A stretch of DNA of 64,000 nucleotides, from assembly GCA_949126835.1 (NCBI GenBank), contig OX421492.1, positions 45,653,498 to 45,717,497 of the forward strand, read 5' to 3'. The notes below the pieces were generated by a model. It had not been told where the DNA came from. It searched no databases and was given only the letters and a program-made list of their open reading frames with translations. A program made the translations under genes and the position numbers. Shown here piece by piece: positions 1-10,329 of the stretch; the stretch's first letter is position 1; every line of letters starts with the position of its first letter. This DNA comes from Anisus vortex (lineage: Eukaryota; Mollusca; Gastropoda; Planorbidae).

Positions 1-235
1 TTGCCTATTTTTACTGTTTTTGTAACGAAGTTTTGACTCACTTGTACTAATGCTATATAAATAAAATTTATATGTGATTAAAGTTGAAGCCTTGTGTTAC
101 GCGATCGTTCGCCGCTCGTTCGGTAATCAACTCAGAAGCATGATTTGACCACCATTTTAAAGTAGGGATCCTGGGCTTTCAATTCATTTGATAAATAGCG
201 CTTTTATATATCTCATGTTGAACATTTTTAAATGA

Positions 236-1105
236 TTGATTGAAAACTTTAGTCAAAGAAAAAAAAAGAGAAAATATTTAAAATGTTGTAGTTTTTTTAT
301 ATCAATTGAAAGCTTGGCTTTTAACCTAATTTCTGAAGTGAGATGGTTATCCAGAGGAAAAGTGTTAGAACTGAAGGATGAATTGATGACCTTTTTCCAA
401 AATGAAAATATGGATGATTTTGTGGAATATCTTCAAAATGACATTTGGTAAGCTAAATTGGCATATTTAGCTGATATTTTTGATTATTTAAATTGTGTTA
501 ATACCAGCATTCAAGGAAGAAAAGAAAAATTTTTAACATCGACCGACAAATTGACAGAAAAAAGTTAATTTTGGAAAAATCGTTTGTTGGAGAAAAAGAA
601 AGTAGATATCTTTCCTTCTCTTAATGATAACACTACCGACGAAATTATTTCAGCAGTAACAGAGCATTTAAATTTATTAGAAGAAAAGATTGAATTTTAT
701 TTTCCATCAATAAACGTAGAAACATATGACTGGATAACTAATCCCTTTGCCAGGGTTAATACATCAAATAGTAAGTTGTCATACCAAGAAGAAGAAGAAT
801 TAATCAACCTATCATCGGATCGTACACTTAAAATAAAATTTTCCGAAACGGTTCTGGATGAATTTTGGATCTTTGTGCAAGAAGAATACTCAGCTCTCTC
901 CATGAAGGCACTTAAAGTCTTGTTGCAATTTTCAACATCATATTTGTGTGAACTCGGTTTCTCGATATTCACCAACATAAAAACTAAAAAACGAGCAACA
1001 CTTAGGCCTACTCATTTGGATGAAGAATTGAGGGTAGCTATTTCTAAAATTAGGCCTAATATCACTGAAATTTGTAAAGACCGTCAAGCTCAGGTTTCAC
1101 ATTAA
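236..1105 (+). pseudogene. hAT transposase remnant, C-terminal half
   Basis: Two open stretches in different frames (236-451 and 584-1105), with a stop near 450 between them, resemble the C-terminal half of hAT transposases of the Charlie/ZBED5-FAM200 type. The first carries the EVRWLSRGKVL-type motif. The second ends in the dimerisation region, with a leucine-rich ALKVLLQFSTSYLCELGFS segment followed by a basic stretch. The readable sequence between them (about 450-560) continues the similarity in another frame, so this is one gene broken by a stop and frameshifts. The N-terminal zinc finger and first catalytic Asp are not visible; they would lie left of the window or are lost. A TIR-like sequence follows at 1331-1351. 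Family recognition is from motif memory. Confidence 0.75.
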
Positions 1106-1330
1106 ATCTTTTTATTTTTCTGAATTAAATTTTGCTCAATGTTATTTTTTTACTTATTAAATTTATGTTTATTAAAAATTTGTTTGTCATGTTATAATTT
1201 TAAACTCTCATGTTATAATCTTTTATTTTCAATAAGAGTCGTACGTATGTGCATTTGTTTGTTGTTTTTTTTACTCCTTGATTTTGGTGCTCCCCAAATT
1301 TTTGTCATGATCAAAAGTGCTCCCCGACTT

Positions 1331-1351
1331 CAAAAGGTTAAGAACCACTGG
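1331..1351. repeat. Right terminal inverted repeat of hAT element
   Basis: The sequence reads AAGGTTAAGAACCACTGG in its core. This is the inverted form of the CAGnGGTTCTTAACC ends common in hAT/Charlie elements. It lies 230 bp after the transposase remnant and probably marks that element's right end. The left end is outside the window, so no target duplication can be tested. Confidence 0.6.
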
Positions 1352-1379
1352 TGTAGACTATACAAGCGTTACATAAAAG

Positions 1380-1630
1380 CTATAGCGTGGCTATACACTA
1401 TACTATACTATACACTATAAGAATAAAAGACTTAATATATCGAAGTGTAACTATTTTTCTTTTATTCTTTTAGTGTATAGGCCTACACTATTTATTGTTA
1501 TAGTGTCTAGGCTACAATATTTTATTATTAAAGTGTCTAGGCTGCACTATTTTATTGTTTAGTGTATAGGCGTACACTTTTTTATTCTGTATGTGTTTAA
1601 GCCTACATTATTGTATTATTAAATGGCTGT
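1380..1630. repeat. Degenerate tandem repeat around a TAGGCCTACACTA-type word
   Basis: Four to five loose copies, each about 45 bp, combine AGTGTnTAGGCnTACACTA with TTTTATTGTTA. The TAGGCCTA core is itself palindromic. The array separates the hAT remnant from the truncated left edge of the Polinton. Confidence 0.6.
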
Positions 1631-1632
1631 AA

Positions 1633-2079
1633 CTATTGCTTATAGATTACCGACAGTGCCTTGTTTCTGTGGGTTGTATACAAAAAAAAGTCTTTACTAG
1701 AGAAGGTAAGAAAAAAAAAGCGATGTTGTTTGGTATTTGTTTTTATCCGTTTCCTAAAAGGTTCGCCTGGCGGAGCCGCTAGCACACGCTTTCTTCTTAT
1801 TCCACTTCCTGATTGGCTGCCACCAACATGCTCAACCGCGCTTTGGAGTAAGCGCTTACCCGCTTCTTTCGATCGTTCTCTAAATGACTCTCCCACATTT
1901 CTTCCTGACAATGCGTCGTTGGCAACATGCAAACCAGTGCTGACCCCTTCTTTAAGTAGAGCTTTACCACCTGTCTTTAACCATGGAAGCACCATTCATC
2001 CTAGGCCACTAAAAAAAAGATCCAATTCCATGGCCTCTCTGATTTCTACCTCCACTAAAAACTGGAAGTCCATGGCCGC
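1633..2079 (-). pseudogene. Polinton small core/minor-capsid-like gene, 3' part
   Basis: The minus-strand frame from 1995 has a Gly/Ala/Lys-rich start (LKTGGKALLKEGVSTGLHVAND), then a basic nuclear-signal-like stretch (RRKRV, KRIK). This pattern is typical of the small virion-condensing or minor-capsid-like proteins of Polintons. The gene's first codons lie 8 kb away at 10244-10307, because the LTR retrotransposon inserted between them at the GCCGC site. Within 1996-2079 the frame is also broken by a run of eight T on the minus strand and an in-frame stop, so the gene was probably dead independently of the insertion. The last about 30 residues do not look family-like, suggesting truncation near 1700. 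Confidence 0.65.
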
Positions 2080-2521
2080 TGCTATGGAGCAAGTAAATAA
2101 TATATGGGTAGTGACTCAAGTAAGAATTAAAAACTCGAAATAAAACCCATTTTTGGATATTAAGAAAACCTATATAGGAAGTGGATAGTCACATGACTAA
2201 CCATGCTTACTCTTCAGTCTCACCGATAGCTTGTAATGGAACGCACGTATAATTAGACTCAGAGACCATTAGTAAAAATGTATATTATGTTGCTATTATA
2301 ATCTATATTTGTTTTCATGGATGTGAACAGTTAATAATATTAATAAATTACATATGCTGCAACAAGGAGTTCCTTTATTTAATTACAAGTTCAAATATTT
2401 ATTGTGGTGAAGTCGTCTGTTTCGATGTTTGATAGCAAGTAATTCAGCAACTGTAGCAGAAACACTCTGAAGAGACTAATAATATAAATTGATGGTCCAA
2501 CAATAATTTAGGACATCAACA
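2080..2521 (+). repeat. 5' LTR
   Basis: It begins TGCTATGGAGCAAG and ends ACATCAACA, and is the same length as the 3' copy with no difference found by eye. It is flanked on the left by target duplication GCCGC (2075-2079). It presumably carries the promoter and polyadenylation signal; AATAAA-like words are present, but I cannot place the transcription start. Confidence 0.95.
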
Positions 2522-4508
2522 GATTGGTGGCAGTTCGGTGCTAACAGAAAACGAAGCTGAGTAATATACAATATATTCAATATTCGAGACTTTTCGAACC
2601 ACAAGACATTTTAAAAAACCACATGGAATGTTATGTGAGTATACCAGTTTTTGAATATTTCAAAACTGAAGCCTGAGTCTATTAATTTACATCCATATTC
2701 TAATAATCTGATTGAGCAACATACTAGCTCTCAGAAAATATAAAATTTGTTCATCGATGACAAAAATTACATTATTAAAAAATTCGATACACAAAATCGA
2801 ATAAAGTGACTATACATAGGTCATTATTTGCAACCGGAAAAAGTTTCGTTACCACATGTTGTCAACAAGGAACCTACACTATATATATTCAAGTCCGATG
2901 TGACATATCTTATATGTTGAAGCCTGAAGTGACATGTCTTACATGTTGAAGTCCGATGTGCTTACCGGAATATAAATAAATAACAATAAAAAAAAACTTT
3001 AAATAATTAAATATTTAATGTGTATACCAAAGACATTTGACATTAATATTAATTAATGGTATACATTTTTTTTTCTTGTGTTAATTCTAAACTTGGATTA
3101 TACTTATACCATACTGAAGTTGAAACTTGAAGCAACTCAACTTGAAACAGTGTAAACATTCTTTGAATTATTAAATAATTAATTAAGTTTCTCCTGGATT
3201 TCTACTCTGGATTTACATTGCAGTGATTTCATACAGTGAATGTGTATTCATTTGGATTATTAATTAGTCTTTAATTTTAATCATATTCTTTACATTCATG
3301 AGTATGAATTATATATATGTATAAAGTGGGCTTTGGTTGGCGGTAGTTTCTAAAATAAATCTCTTGTCTATTCTTATTCTGTCTATAATCTATTTCTGTT
3401 TCTTAAAAGAGATTGATTAGAAATGATTCTTTGTTAGGGTTATTTCTGTTAGTTGTTTTGACTTTGTTTGTTTTTGTTAAGAATTATTAAAGTACAATTA
3501 CTATAGTCTTGTCAATGTTATACATGTTGTGATTCTTTGTCAAAAATTCCTCTTTCTTGTGGTCCAAGCAGCATTAGTGTGTTTAAGTATTGTAATTGTT
3601 TTTTTATTGTTACTTGATATAATTTTTTTGTGTGTGTATTTTTTTAAATATCATTGATATGCATTAGATAGTTTTTGAGATATTCAATATGATCTCTGAG
3701 TATAATGGTCTATGTTAAAAACAATAACAATAATAGGTTATTTACCAATATAATAATAATATGAATAATCAGATTCATAACTATATGATTTAAGTAGTGC
3801 CCAAATACATGTAACTACGATTAACAAAATAATAATTGATAATACATGTAACTACAAATGTATACAATATACACCATATCACCATATAACAAATGACATA
3901 GCCTATATGACAATAATATTGTGCTGTGCAGTGCTAATAAAATAGTATTACAATCAACAATAATAGGATACTTGCTTATTATAACATTAGTCTAATTGTT
4001 ATGTGCCATCATTTCTGCTAATGGTATTGTGTGCTACCATTAGTAATAATAATAATATTGTATATGTGCTACCATTAATAATAATAATAATATTGTATAT
4101 GTGCTACCATTAGTGATAAAAAGATTTTACGTTGCTTTGCAGAAAATAACTGTTGCAACCTATATAGTAATAATAAGAAATAATAAGTCATAATAGCAAA
4201 AGTGACTTGACTTGCATTCAACTCTACTATAAAATTGCTAATAATAATAAAATAAACAAGCCATAATAGAAAATGTGTCTTGGCTTAGCTAATATTTGAT
4301 GATTCTAGCATCTTGCATCTAGCATTATAAGCATCTTACTTTAGCATAGGATTATAAAAGTTGCTGTACTATAAAAATGCTCATTCTGTAGTTAATAAAT
4401 ATTGTCATTCAGTATAGGAATAAAAGAGTGCTGTATTATAAAATAGTGCATTATAAAAATTGTACTGTACTATATGATCATCAATCTTGACATTCACAAT
4501 TAACAATA
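2522..4508 (+). other. Retrotransposon leader: primer-binding region and long untranslated tract
   Basis: Immediately after the 5' LTR comes GATTGGTGGCAGTTCGGTGC, the expected place for a tRNA primer-binding site; the tRNA is not identified. The following 2 kb is very AT-rich with no convincing ORF. It includes short internal repeats: an AAGTCCGATGTG-type motif three times at about 2890-2965, and an AATAATAATATTGTATATGTGCTACC motif repeated at about 4045-4110. A leader this long is unusual for the group. Confidence 0.7.
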
Positions 4509-5990
4509 ATGGAGTCAAAGATTCAATTACTATATGATGAGGCTAAATTGTTAGCAAAAGAATATGGTATTACTGATGAGAAGGAATATCAGGAATTTGT
4601 TGAAGATAAAGTTAAACAATTGAAAAAAGAATTAGCAGATAAGGAAAGAGATGAGCGAGCAGAATTAAGGGCTCATGAAATTAAACAAAGAGAACTTGAT
4701 AATGAAATTAAACAAAGAGAACTAGAAATAAATAAAGAAAAAGAATTGAAAGAACTAGAAATAAATAAAGAAAAAGAATTGAAAGCACTAGAATTGAATA
4801 AAGAAAATGAAATTCAATTGAAAGAAACTCAATTAAAATTAGACCATGAATTGGAGTTGGCTAAATTACAAAATACTAAAGTTGATCAAACAAATAATGA
4901 AAAATCAAAACATGGTGTAAGATTTAAAATGCCTCCCTTTGATGGAAAAGAGAAAATTGTTGATTTTCTAAATCTATTTGAAGCAACATGTAAGGGATAT
5001 GGGATTCCCATTTCAGAATATTACATTCACCTTATTCCACAATTGAAAGACAAGGGTAGGGAAGCTCTATCTCACATTGATAAAGAAATAACTGATAATG
5101 CCATTATCAAAGAACAGTTAATTAAATTCTTTATTCACTCTGAGAATTATTATAGACAAAAGTTCCACAACTTTATCTTAACTGACAAGATAGAACCGAG
5201 AGCTTTTGTGTCTGAAGTGAAAACATTTTTACTTACATGGTTAGACTTAGTAAAAATAGATACCAAAAATCCTAATGAGATTATAGAAATCATGGTTGTT
5301 GATAAAGTATTAGAACAAGCTTCTAAACCATTGTTTACTCACATTATGGAAAGAAAAGTGAAGACAGTTGAAAATTTGATAGATGCCATCTCAAATTTTA
5401 AAGATAGTCACCCTAATGTAGAACTGACTAAACAAAATCAAAAATTAAATACAATTCAGCATAGAAGAAGGAGCTATTCACCTCCTAGGTCTAGGCATAA
5501 TCAATTTGGCAATAGAAAAAAGTTTGGAAATCAACCAAAAACCAATATTTATAGATGTATTTTTTGCAATGGTACAAACCATTCATCAGAATATTGTTAC
5601 AGGAATAACAATGCAAGAGGTAGAAATTTCAATTCAAACTTCAATAGATCAAATATTGATCATAGAAATTTTTCAAATCAAAATTTTTCTAATTTTGATA
5701 ATAGAAACTTTCCAAATCAGAATTTTTCAAATTTTGAAAACAGAAATTTGCCAAATCAGAATTTTTCCAATAACAATGTGCCAAATCAAAATTTTGGAAG
5801 GCAAGATTTTCCTAATACTCAAAATAGACCTCAATCAAATTTTCAAAATAGAAGAAATAGAGGAAAACTTAACAATTCCACATCTCAAACAAATAATGTG
5901 ATATTTGAAAATAGGGGTCAATTAATACTTTTTCCTGGTTATGTGGAAGGAAAGACTACTTACTGTCTAAGGGATACAGGGTCCAGATAA
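4509..5990 (+). CDS. gag: Gag polyprotein with start of aspartic protease
   Basis: This 493-residue ORF starts with a strongly charged coiled coil (residues about 15-125, Glu/Lys/Leu repeats). A capsid-like helical domain follows (about 135-310, opening at FKMPPFDGKEKIVDFLNLFE), then a basic stretch (HRRRSYSPPRSRH). A CCHC zinc knuckle of form CX2CX4HX4C lies near residue 350 (CIFCNGTNHSSEYC). A tract of repeated NFxNQNFSNF/NRN units comes next. The last residues read CLRDTGS, the start of the protease active site, and a stop follows two residues later. Gag would package the element RNA. Protease continues in another frame downstream, so gag and pol are separated here by a frame change inside the protease. 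Confidence 0.9.
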   Translation: MESKIQLLYDEAKLLAKEYGITDEKEYQEFVEDKVKQLKKELADKERDERAELRAHEIKQRELDNEIKQRELEINKEKELKELEINKEKELKALELNKENEIQLKETQLKLDHELELAKLQNTKVDQTNNEKSKHGVRFKMPPFDGKEKIVDFLNLFEATCKGYGIPISEYYIHLIPQLKDKGREALSHIDKEITDNAIIKEQLIKFFIHSENYYRQKFHNFILTDKIEPRAFVSEVKTFLLTWLDLVKIDTKNPNEIIEIMVVDKVLEQASKPLFTHIMERKVKTVENLIDAISNFKDSHPNVELTKQNQKLNTIQHRRRSYSPPRSRHNQFGNRKKFGNQPKTNIYRCIFCNGTNHSSEYCYRNNNARGRNFNSNFNRSNIDHRNFSNQNFSNFDNRNFPNQNFSNFENRNLPNQNFSNNNVPNQNFGRQDFPNTQNRPQSNFQNRRNRGKLNNSTSQTNNVIFENRGQLILFPGYVEGKTTYCLRDTGSR

Positions 5991-7000
5991 TATGCGTAGA
6001 TGAAAGTATCATTACAAATCAGAAACCCACCAATATTATAAGAGTGGATACTATAAAACTTGGAAATGGTTCCACTGTAAATTGTCCTGTCACTATAATA
6101 GACATTGATTGTCCTTGGCTTACAGGAAAAACAGAGGCAGCCATAATGAAAAACTGTGTTGCACCTCTGATTATTGGTAATGCTTTCAATGTCAAACATG
6201 ATAATAGTTTTGACATTTTTCAAAAATGGATGAATGAAAAATCCAATGATTTAAATTTGAAACCTGTTCTATTGCAAAATGAAAAGTTGGTAGATATACC
6301 AGAACAAGAATTTTACCCTGCTCTACAAACTTTTAATTTTTTACAAACCATAGGAAAGTCAGAAAATAATATTCTCAATGAGACACCAAACATAAACTTA
6401 TCCATAAATAATGAAAAGGATAATCCTATTCCCAAATGGAATGGAACAGAAAAACTAGAACAATATGTAAACAAATTTGAAAATCAATGTGAAATAAACA
6501 ATGTACCAAAAGAATTACATGCTATTTCACTATGTAGACATTTAGAAGGTCATAAACAAATATTCAACATTGCTAAAAATCAAATATCACATTTTACTAA
6601 AATGAAGACTGAGATATTAGCATACATTGATAGTCCTCATAAAAAGGAAACCCAAATGAAAAAAACTGAAAATATCAGTTTAGTAAACATGCCTTTTGAT
6701 GAGCTAACTCTAAAAAAAGAACAGAAAGAAGATCAATACATAATTAAATTAGTATCAGAAATTGAAAAAGGTCAGGTTAAAAATAAAAACATGGAAATAA
6801 TAAATGTCATTCTCTGTAGAAAGGATAATAAACTAGATGTCACTCAAATAGTTATACCTAAATCATTAACTGTCAAAGTAATGCAAATTTCCCACAACAA
6901 TGCATTGGCAGGTCATTTGAGTAGTAAGAAGACATGTTGTAAACTTAAAAAGAATTTCTGGTGGCCAAAACTGCAAAAAAGATTTGAAAACATTTATTAA
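5980..7000 (+). CDS. pol: Pol part 1: protease remainder, second capsid-like segment, integrase zinc finger
   Basis: The open frame is conventionally read from ATG 6044 but is continuous with about 5988, where it picks up after the DTGS motif (IICVDES), so one base separates it from gag. The protease C-terminal part includes LIIGNAF near 6170. A 75-residue segment from about 6428 (PKWNGTEKLEQYVNKFENQC) resembles the N-terminal part of the element's own capsid domain. The end holds the integrase H2C2 zinc finger start: HNNALAGHLSSKKTCCKL and FWWPKL. It stops at 7000 and overlaps the next frame by 17 nt; the finger's CXXC is encoded in that next frame. Confidence 0.85.
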
Positions 7001-7619
7001 AAGCTGTGCTACCTGTCTTAAACATAATAAGAAAGATTCTAAACATAAAGCTCCATTACAAATGACTGATACAATAGATAAACCTTTTTATAAAATTGCA
7101 GTTGACATAATTGGGCCCATGAAACAAACTAAAACTTCCAAAGCAAAGTTTGCCTTAACCATAATAGACATGGGAAGTAGATGGATTGAGGTAGTTCCTT
7201 TAAGAGAGATAACTGCAGAAAGGGTCTGTAATGCTCTTTTACCTATCTTTTGTCGTTTCGGGTTTCCAAAGTTCATATTGAGTGACAATGGAACTCAATT
7301 CAAATCAAACCTTACTAAAGCTTTTACACAAATGTTTAAAATCACTCAAATTTTTAGTTCTATATACCATCCTGAATCTAATGGTATGATTGAGAGAGCT
7401 AATCAAACAATAAAACAAATGATAAATAAAGTGTGTGAAGAGCATCCATTTGAATGGGATGATTACCTGCCTGCTATTTTGTTTTCTTATAGACAATCAG
7501 TTCATGAAAGCACAGGTTTTTCACCATTTGAATTAGTGCTTGGCAAAAATCCCAATGGACCATTGGATAATTTCAAATCAGAATTGTTAGGAATTAAAGA
7601 AAAAAAAGTCTCCATTTGA
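6984..7619 (+). CDS. pol: Pol part 2: integrase catalytic core
   Basis: It continues the zinc finger with CATC, then has the retroviral-type integrase core: IAVDIIGP (first Asp), ILSDNGTQF (second Asp) and the HPESNGMIERANQTIK block (catalytic Glu), followed by the SYRQSVHESTGFSPFELVLG motif typical of Ty3/gypsy integrases. The enzyme inserts the cDNA into the genome. The frame ends at a run of eight A near 7602; a one-base change there would join it to the following ORF. Confidence 0.92.
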   Translation: MKTFIKSCATCLKHNKKDSKHKAPLQMTDTIDKPFYKIAVDIIGPMKQTKTSKAKFALTIIDMGSRWIEVVPLREITAERVCNALLPIFCRFGFPKFILSDNGTQFKSNLTKAFTQMFKITQIFSSIYHPESNGMIERANQTIKQMINKVCEEHPFEWDDYLPAILFSYRQSVHESTGFSPFELVLGKNPNGPLDNFKSELLGIKEKKVSI

Positions 7620-7644
7620 CTTAATCAATAAAACAGAAGAACAT

Positions 7645-9480
7645 ATGAAAACAGCTTATGAATTTGCTGTACAAAAAAATCAAGAAATCAAATCTAAAAC
7701 TTTAATCAGAGAAAATATTCATAAGAATATGAGAAAACTAGAAGTTGGTAATAAAGTACTTGTTTATTTGCCAATTGGCACTGGGAATACTATGGAATGG
7801 AAGGGTCCTTTTGAAATAATACACAAGTTATCTGATGTGACTTACAAAGTTAACAATAATGGCAAAGAAAAAATTGTTCATTTAAACAATTTAAGAGCTT
7901 ATGATGAAAACCAAATAAATGACAGTCAGTCAGGAAATGAAAGTCAAATACAAAATAACAATATGATAATTTTTGAAGATAAGAATGTTCAAAACATTCC
8001 AAACATTGACTATTTTTGTGGTATAACCACACCAGCCAATAATGAAATAGATCAAATACAGTTAGACCATATTGAAAATGAAATGGTTAAAAACAATATT
8101 TTAAATTTATTGGATAAATTTAAAACAACAATAACAGAGAAACCAGGATTAACAAATGTCATTGAACATAAAATAGAACTCACTGATCTAAAACAATTTA
8201 GATCAAAAGCATATAACATTCCTCAAATGCTTGTTGAAAAAGTAGAACAGGAATTAGACCAACTCATAGAAAGTAAAATTATAGAAAAATCTATGTCTCA
8301 GTACTCATCACCCATGGTGATTGTTAGAAAAAAAAATGGTTCCATCAGATTATGTTGTGATTATCGCAAACTTAATAATGTAACTAAAATTGATCAAGAG
8401 GGTTTGCCTAATATAGAACATATCATTAACACTATGGCCACAGGTAAAATATTTACTACCATAGATTTAACAAGAGGATTTTGGCAAGTGCCTCTTGATG
8501 AGAAATCAAAGGATTATACAGCTTTTATTACACATAAAGGCGTATTTAATTGGAACGTCATGCCCTTCGGTTTGGTCAATAGTACTGCTACATTCACTAA
8601 ACTAATGAGACATATTTTACCTCACAATAAAAATATAGTTCACTATGTGGATGATATTTGTATCTTCACAAATACTTGGGATGAACACTTAATTCTATTA
8701 GAAGAAGTGTTGCAAATTTTGAAGGACAATAACTTAACAGTATCTCCTTCAAAATTACAAATAGGAAAAACTGAGATTGAATTTCTAGGACATAAATTTG
8801 AAAATGGCCAAGTAGAACCAACACAGCACTTACATAAGAAAATTCTAGAAATACAAACGCCTAAAACAAAAAAGCATGTAAGGGCATTACTTGGATTGTT
8901 TAACTATTACAGTAAATTTATTCCAAACTATAGTCAAATAGTCAGACCTATTATAGATCTAACTAAAAAATATCAACCCAATATTGTAAATTGGACTGAC
9001 CAATGTGAAAAATCATTTAAAATCCTAATAGATGCATTTTCTAAGGAACCAATATTAGAAACAATTCAAAAAGATGATGACATCATTATAGCTTGTGATG
9101 CCTCAAAGTCAGGTTTGGGGGCTTGTATTTACAAAAAGGTCATTGTGGACTCTGAAATAGTTTATAAACCTGCCTTTTATGTAAGTCGTGCACTGATTAA
9201 AAGTGAAAGGAATTTTAGTGTCATAGAATTAGAGGGTTTGTTTATAGTATATGCTGTACTTAAGTTTCAATACTATTTGTTGGGTCGTCAATTCACAATT
9301 CTCACAGACCATAAACCACTTGTGAATTTTAATGTATCTAATGTCAATAACAAAAGAATAAATAAATATGCTTTACTTCTATCAGATTACAAATTTCAGA
9401 TAAAAAGTATTGTAGGAAAAGATAACCATTTACCTGATGTGCTGTCAAGGTTGTCGATACACATCACTGACATACAATAA
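7645..9480 (+). CDS. pol: Pol part 3: integrase C-terminal module, reverse transcriptase, RNase H
   Basis: This 611-residue frame is readable upstream of its ATG to about 7605. The first about 90 residues hold the integrase C-terminal module (KLEVGNKVLVYLP, WKGPFEIIHKLSDVTYKV, VHLNNLR). RT follows from about residue 170, with YSSPMVIVRKKNGSIRLCCD, the DLTRGFWQVPL Asp, GLVNSTATF, and the catalytic YVDD. The connection includes FLGHKF and LLGLFNYYSKFI. RNase H has IACDASKSGLGAC (Asp), ELEGLFIVYA (Glu) and LTDHKPL (Asp), ending near NHLPDVLSR. All key residues look present. RT lying after integrase in one frame proves the INT-RT order in the sequence itself. Confidence 0.95.
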   Translation: MKTAYEFAVQKNQEIKSKTLIRENIHKNMRKLEVGNKVLVYLPIGTGNTMEWKGPFEIIHKLSDVTYKVNNNGKEKIVHLNNLRAYDENQINDSQSGNESQIQNNNMIIFEDKNVQNIPNIDYFCGITTPANNEIDQIQLDHIENEMVKNNILNLLDKFKTTITEKPGLTNVIEHKIELTDLKQFRSKAYNIPQMLVEKVEQELDQLIESKIIEKSMSQYSSPMVIVRKKNGSIRLCCDYRKLNNVTKIDQEGLPNIEHIINTMATGKIFTTIDLTRGFWQVPLDEKSKDYTAFITHKGVFNWNVMPFGLVNSTATFTKLMRHILPHNKNIVHYVDDICIFTNTWDEHLILLEEVLQILKDNNLTVSPSKLQIGKTEIEFLGHKFENGQVEPTQHLHKKILEIQTPKTKKHVRALLGLFNYYSKFIPNYSQIVRPIIDLTKKYQPNIVNWTDQCEKSFKILIDAFSKEPILETIQKDDDIIIACDASKSGLGACIYKKVIVDSEIVYKPAFYVSRALIKSERNFSVIELEGLFIVYAVLKFQYYLLGRQFTILTDHKPLVNFNVSNVNNKRINKYALLLSDYKFQIKSIVGKDNHLPDVLSRLSIHITDIQ

Positions 9481-9796
9481 TTGATTTAAGTATTACTGAA
9501 GTTGATTAGACAATACCAAAAGATAATTGTCTATGACTAATTGTCATATAAACATTAGACATTATTCTTTGTGTCTTTTGATTATATTTGTGCCTATGAA
9601 TTTTTTTGTTGTTTGTACATATATTAAATGAATTTTTTTTCCTATGTATTTTAAATGAATTATTATATGCATTAATTAACATTAAGATACTTAACATTAA
9701 GATAAAAAAAAAATCAATCTTGTAAACATTTTTCGTATCAAAAATAATAATAAATTATTTAATAAATTATTATTTTTTCTCTGTGTATGGGGGGTA
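9481..9796 (+). other. Retrotransposon 3' untranslated region with G-rich polypurine tract
   Basis: AT-rich and non-coding. A short G run in TATGGGGGGTA sits directly against the 3' LTR (9787-9796), which is where a plus-strand primer polypurine tract is expected. Confidence 0.65.
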
Positions 9797-10238
9797 TGCT
9801 ATGGAGCAAGTAAATAATATATGGGTAGTGACTCAAGTAAGAATTAAAAACTCGAAATAAAACCCATTTTTGGATATTAAGAAAACCTATATAGGAAGTG
9901 GATAGTCACATGACTAACCATGCTTACTCTTCAGTCTCACCGATAGCTTGTAATGGAACGCACGTATAATTAGACTCAGAGACCATTAGTAAAAATGTAT
10001 ATTATGTTGCTATTATAATCTATATTTGTTTTCATGGATGTGAACAGTTAATAATATTAATAAATTACATATGCTGCAACAAGGAGTTCCTTTATTTAAT
10101 TACAAGTTCAAATATTTATTGTGGTGAAGTCGTCTGTTTCGATGTTTGATAGCAAGTAATTCAGCAACTGTAGCAGAAACACTCTGAAGAGACTAATAAT
10201 ATAAATTGATGGTCCAACAATAATTTAGGACATCAACA
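9797..10238 (+). repeat. 3' LTR
   Basis: It is the same 442 bp as the 5' LTR and is followed by the duplicated target GCCGC at 10239-10243. Apparent identity of the two LTRs implies a recent insertion. Confidence 0.95.
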
Positions 10239-10243
10239 GCCGC

Positions 10244-10307
10244 CCTGATTACAATAAAAATCTTCGTATAATTTGGGATCGCGGCGTAAGGGTATGTGTC
10301 TCACCAT
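10244..10307 (-). pseudogene. Polinton small core-like gene, 5' part
   Basis: The minus-strand ATG at 10305-10307 opens a short frame of about 21 codons, ending exactly at the retrotransposon target duplication. It resembles the N-terminus of Polinton minor structural proteins, rich in Arg and Tyr. Its continuation is at 1633-2079, so the two pieces are one gene split by the insertion. Confidence 0.6.
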
Positions 10308-10329
10308 TATCTTCTATTCCAGATCAAAA

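Larger units (their letters stand above)
2080..10238 (+). mobile_element. Complete Gmr1-like Ty3/gypsy-type LTR retrotransposon
   Basis: An 8159-bp element has two 442-bp LTRs (2080-2521 and 9797-10238) that both start TG and end CA. By eye they match along their full length. GCCGC is duplicated at 2075-2079 and 10239-10243, a perfect 5-bp target duplication. Coding order is gag, aspartic protease, integrase (zinc finger, catalytic core, GPY/F-like module), reverse transcriptase, RNase H. Placing integrase before RT is the Ty1/copia order, yet the protein motifs are Ty3/gypsy-like; this combination is known from Gmr1-type elements. Three frame changes split the coding region. A leader of about 2 kb precedes gag. 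Confidence 0.9.

Noticed and set aside
1661..2143. 160-residue plus-strand ORF
   Set aside because: It is antisense to the Polinton core-like gene and runs into the LTR.
5506..5901. Second overlapping ORF inside gag
   Set aside because: It is an out-of-frame shadow of the Asn/Phe-rich gag repeat, with no family features.
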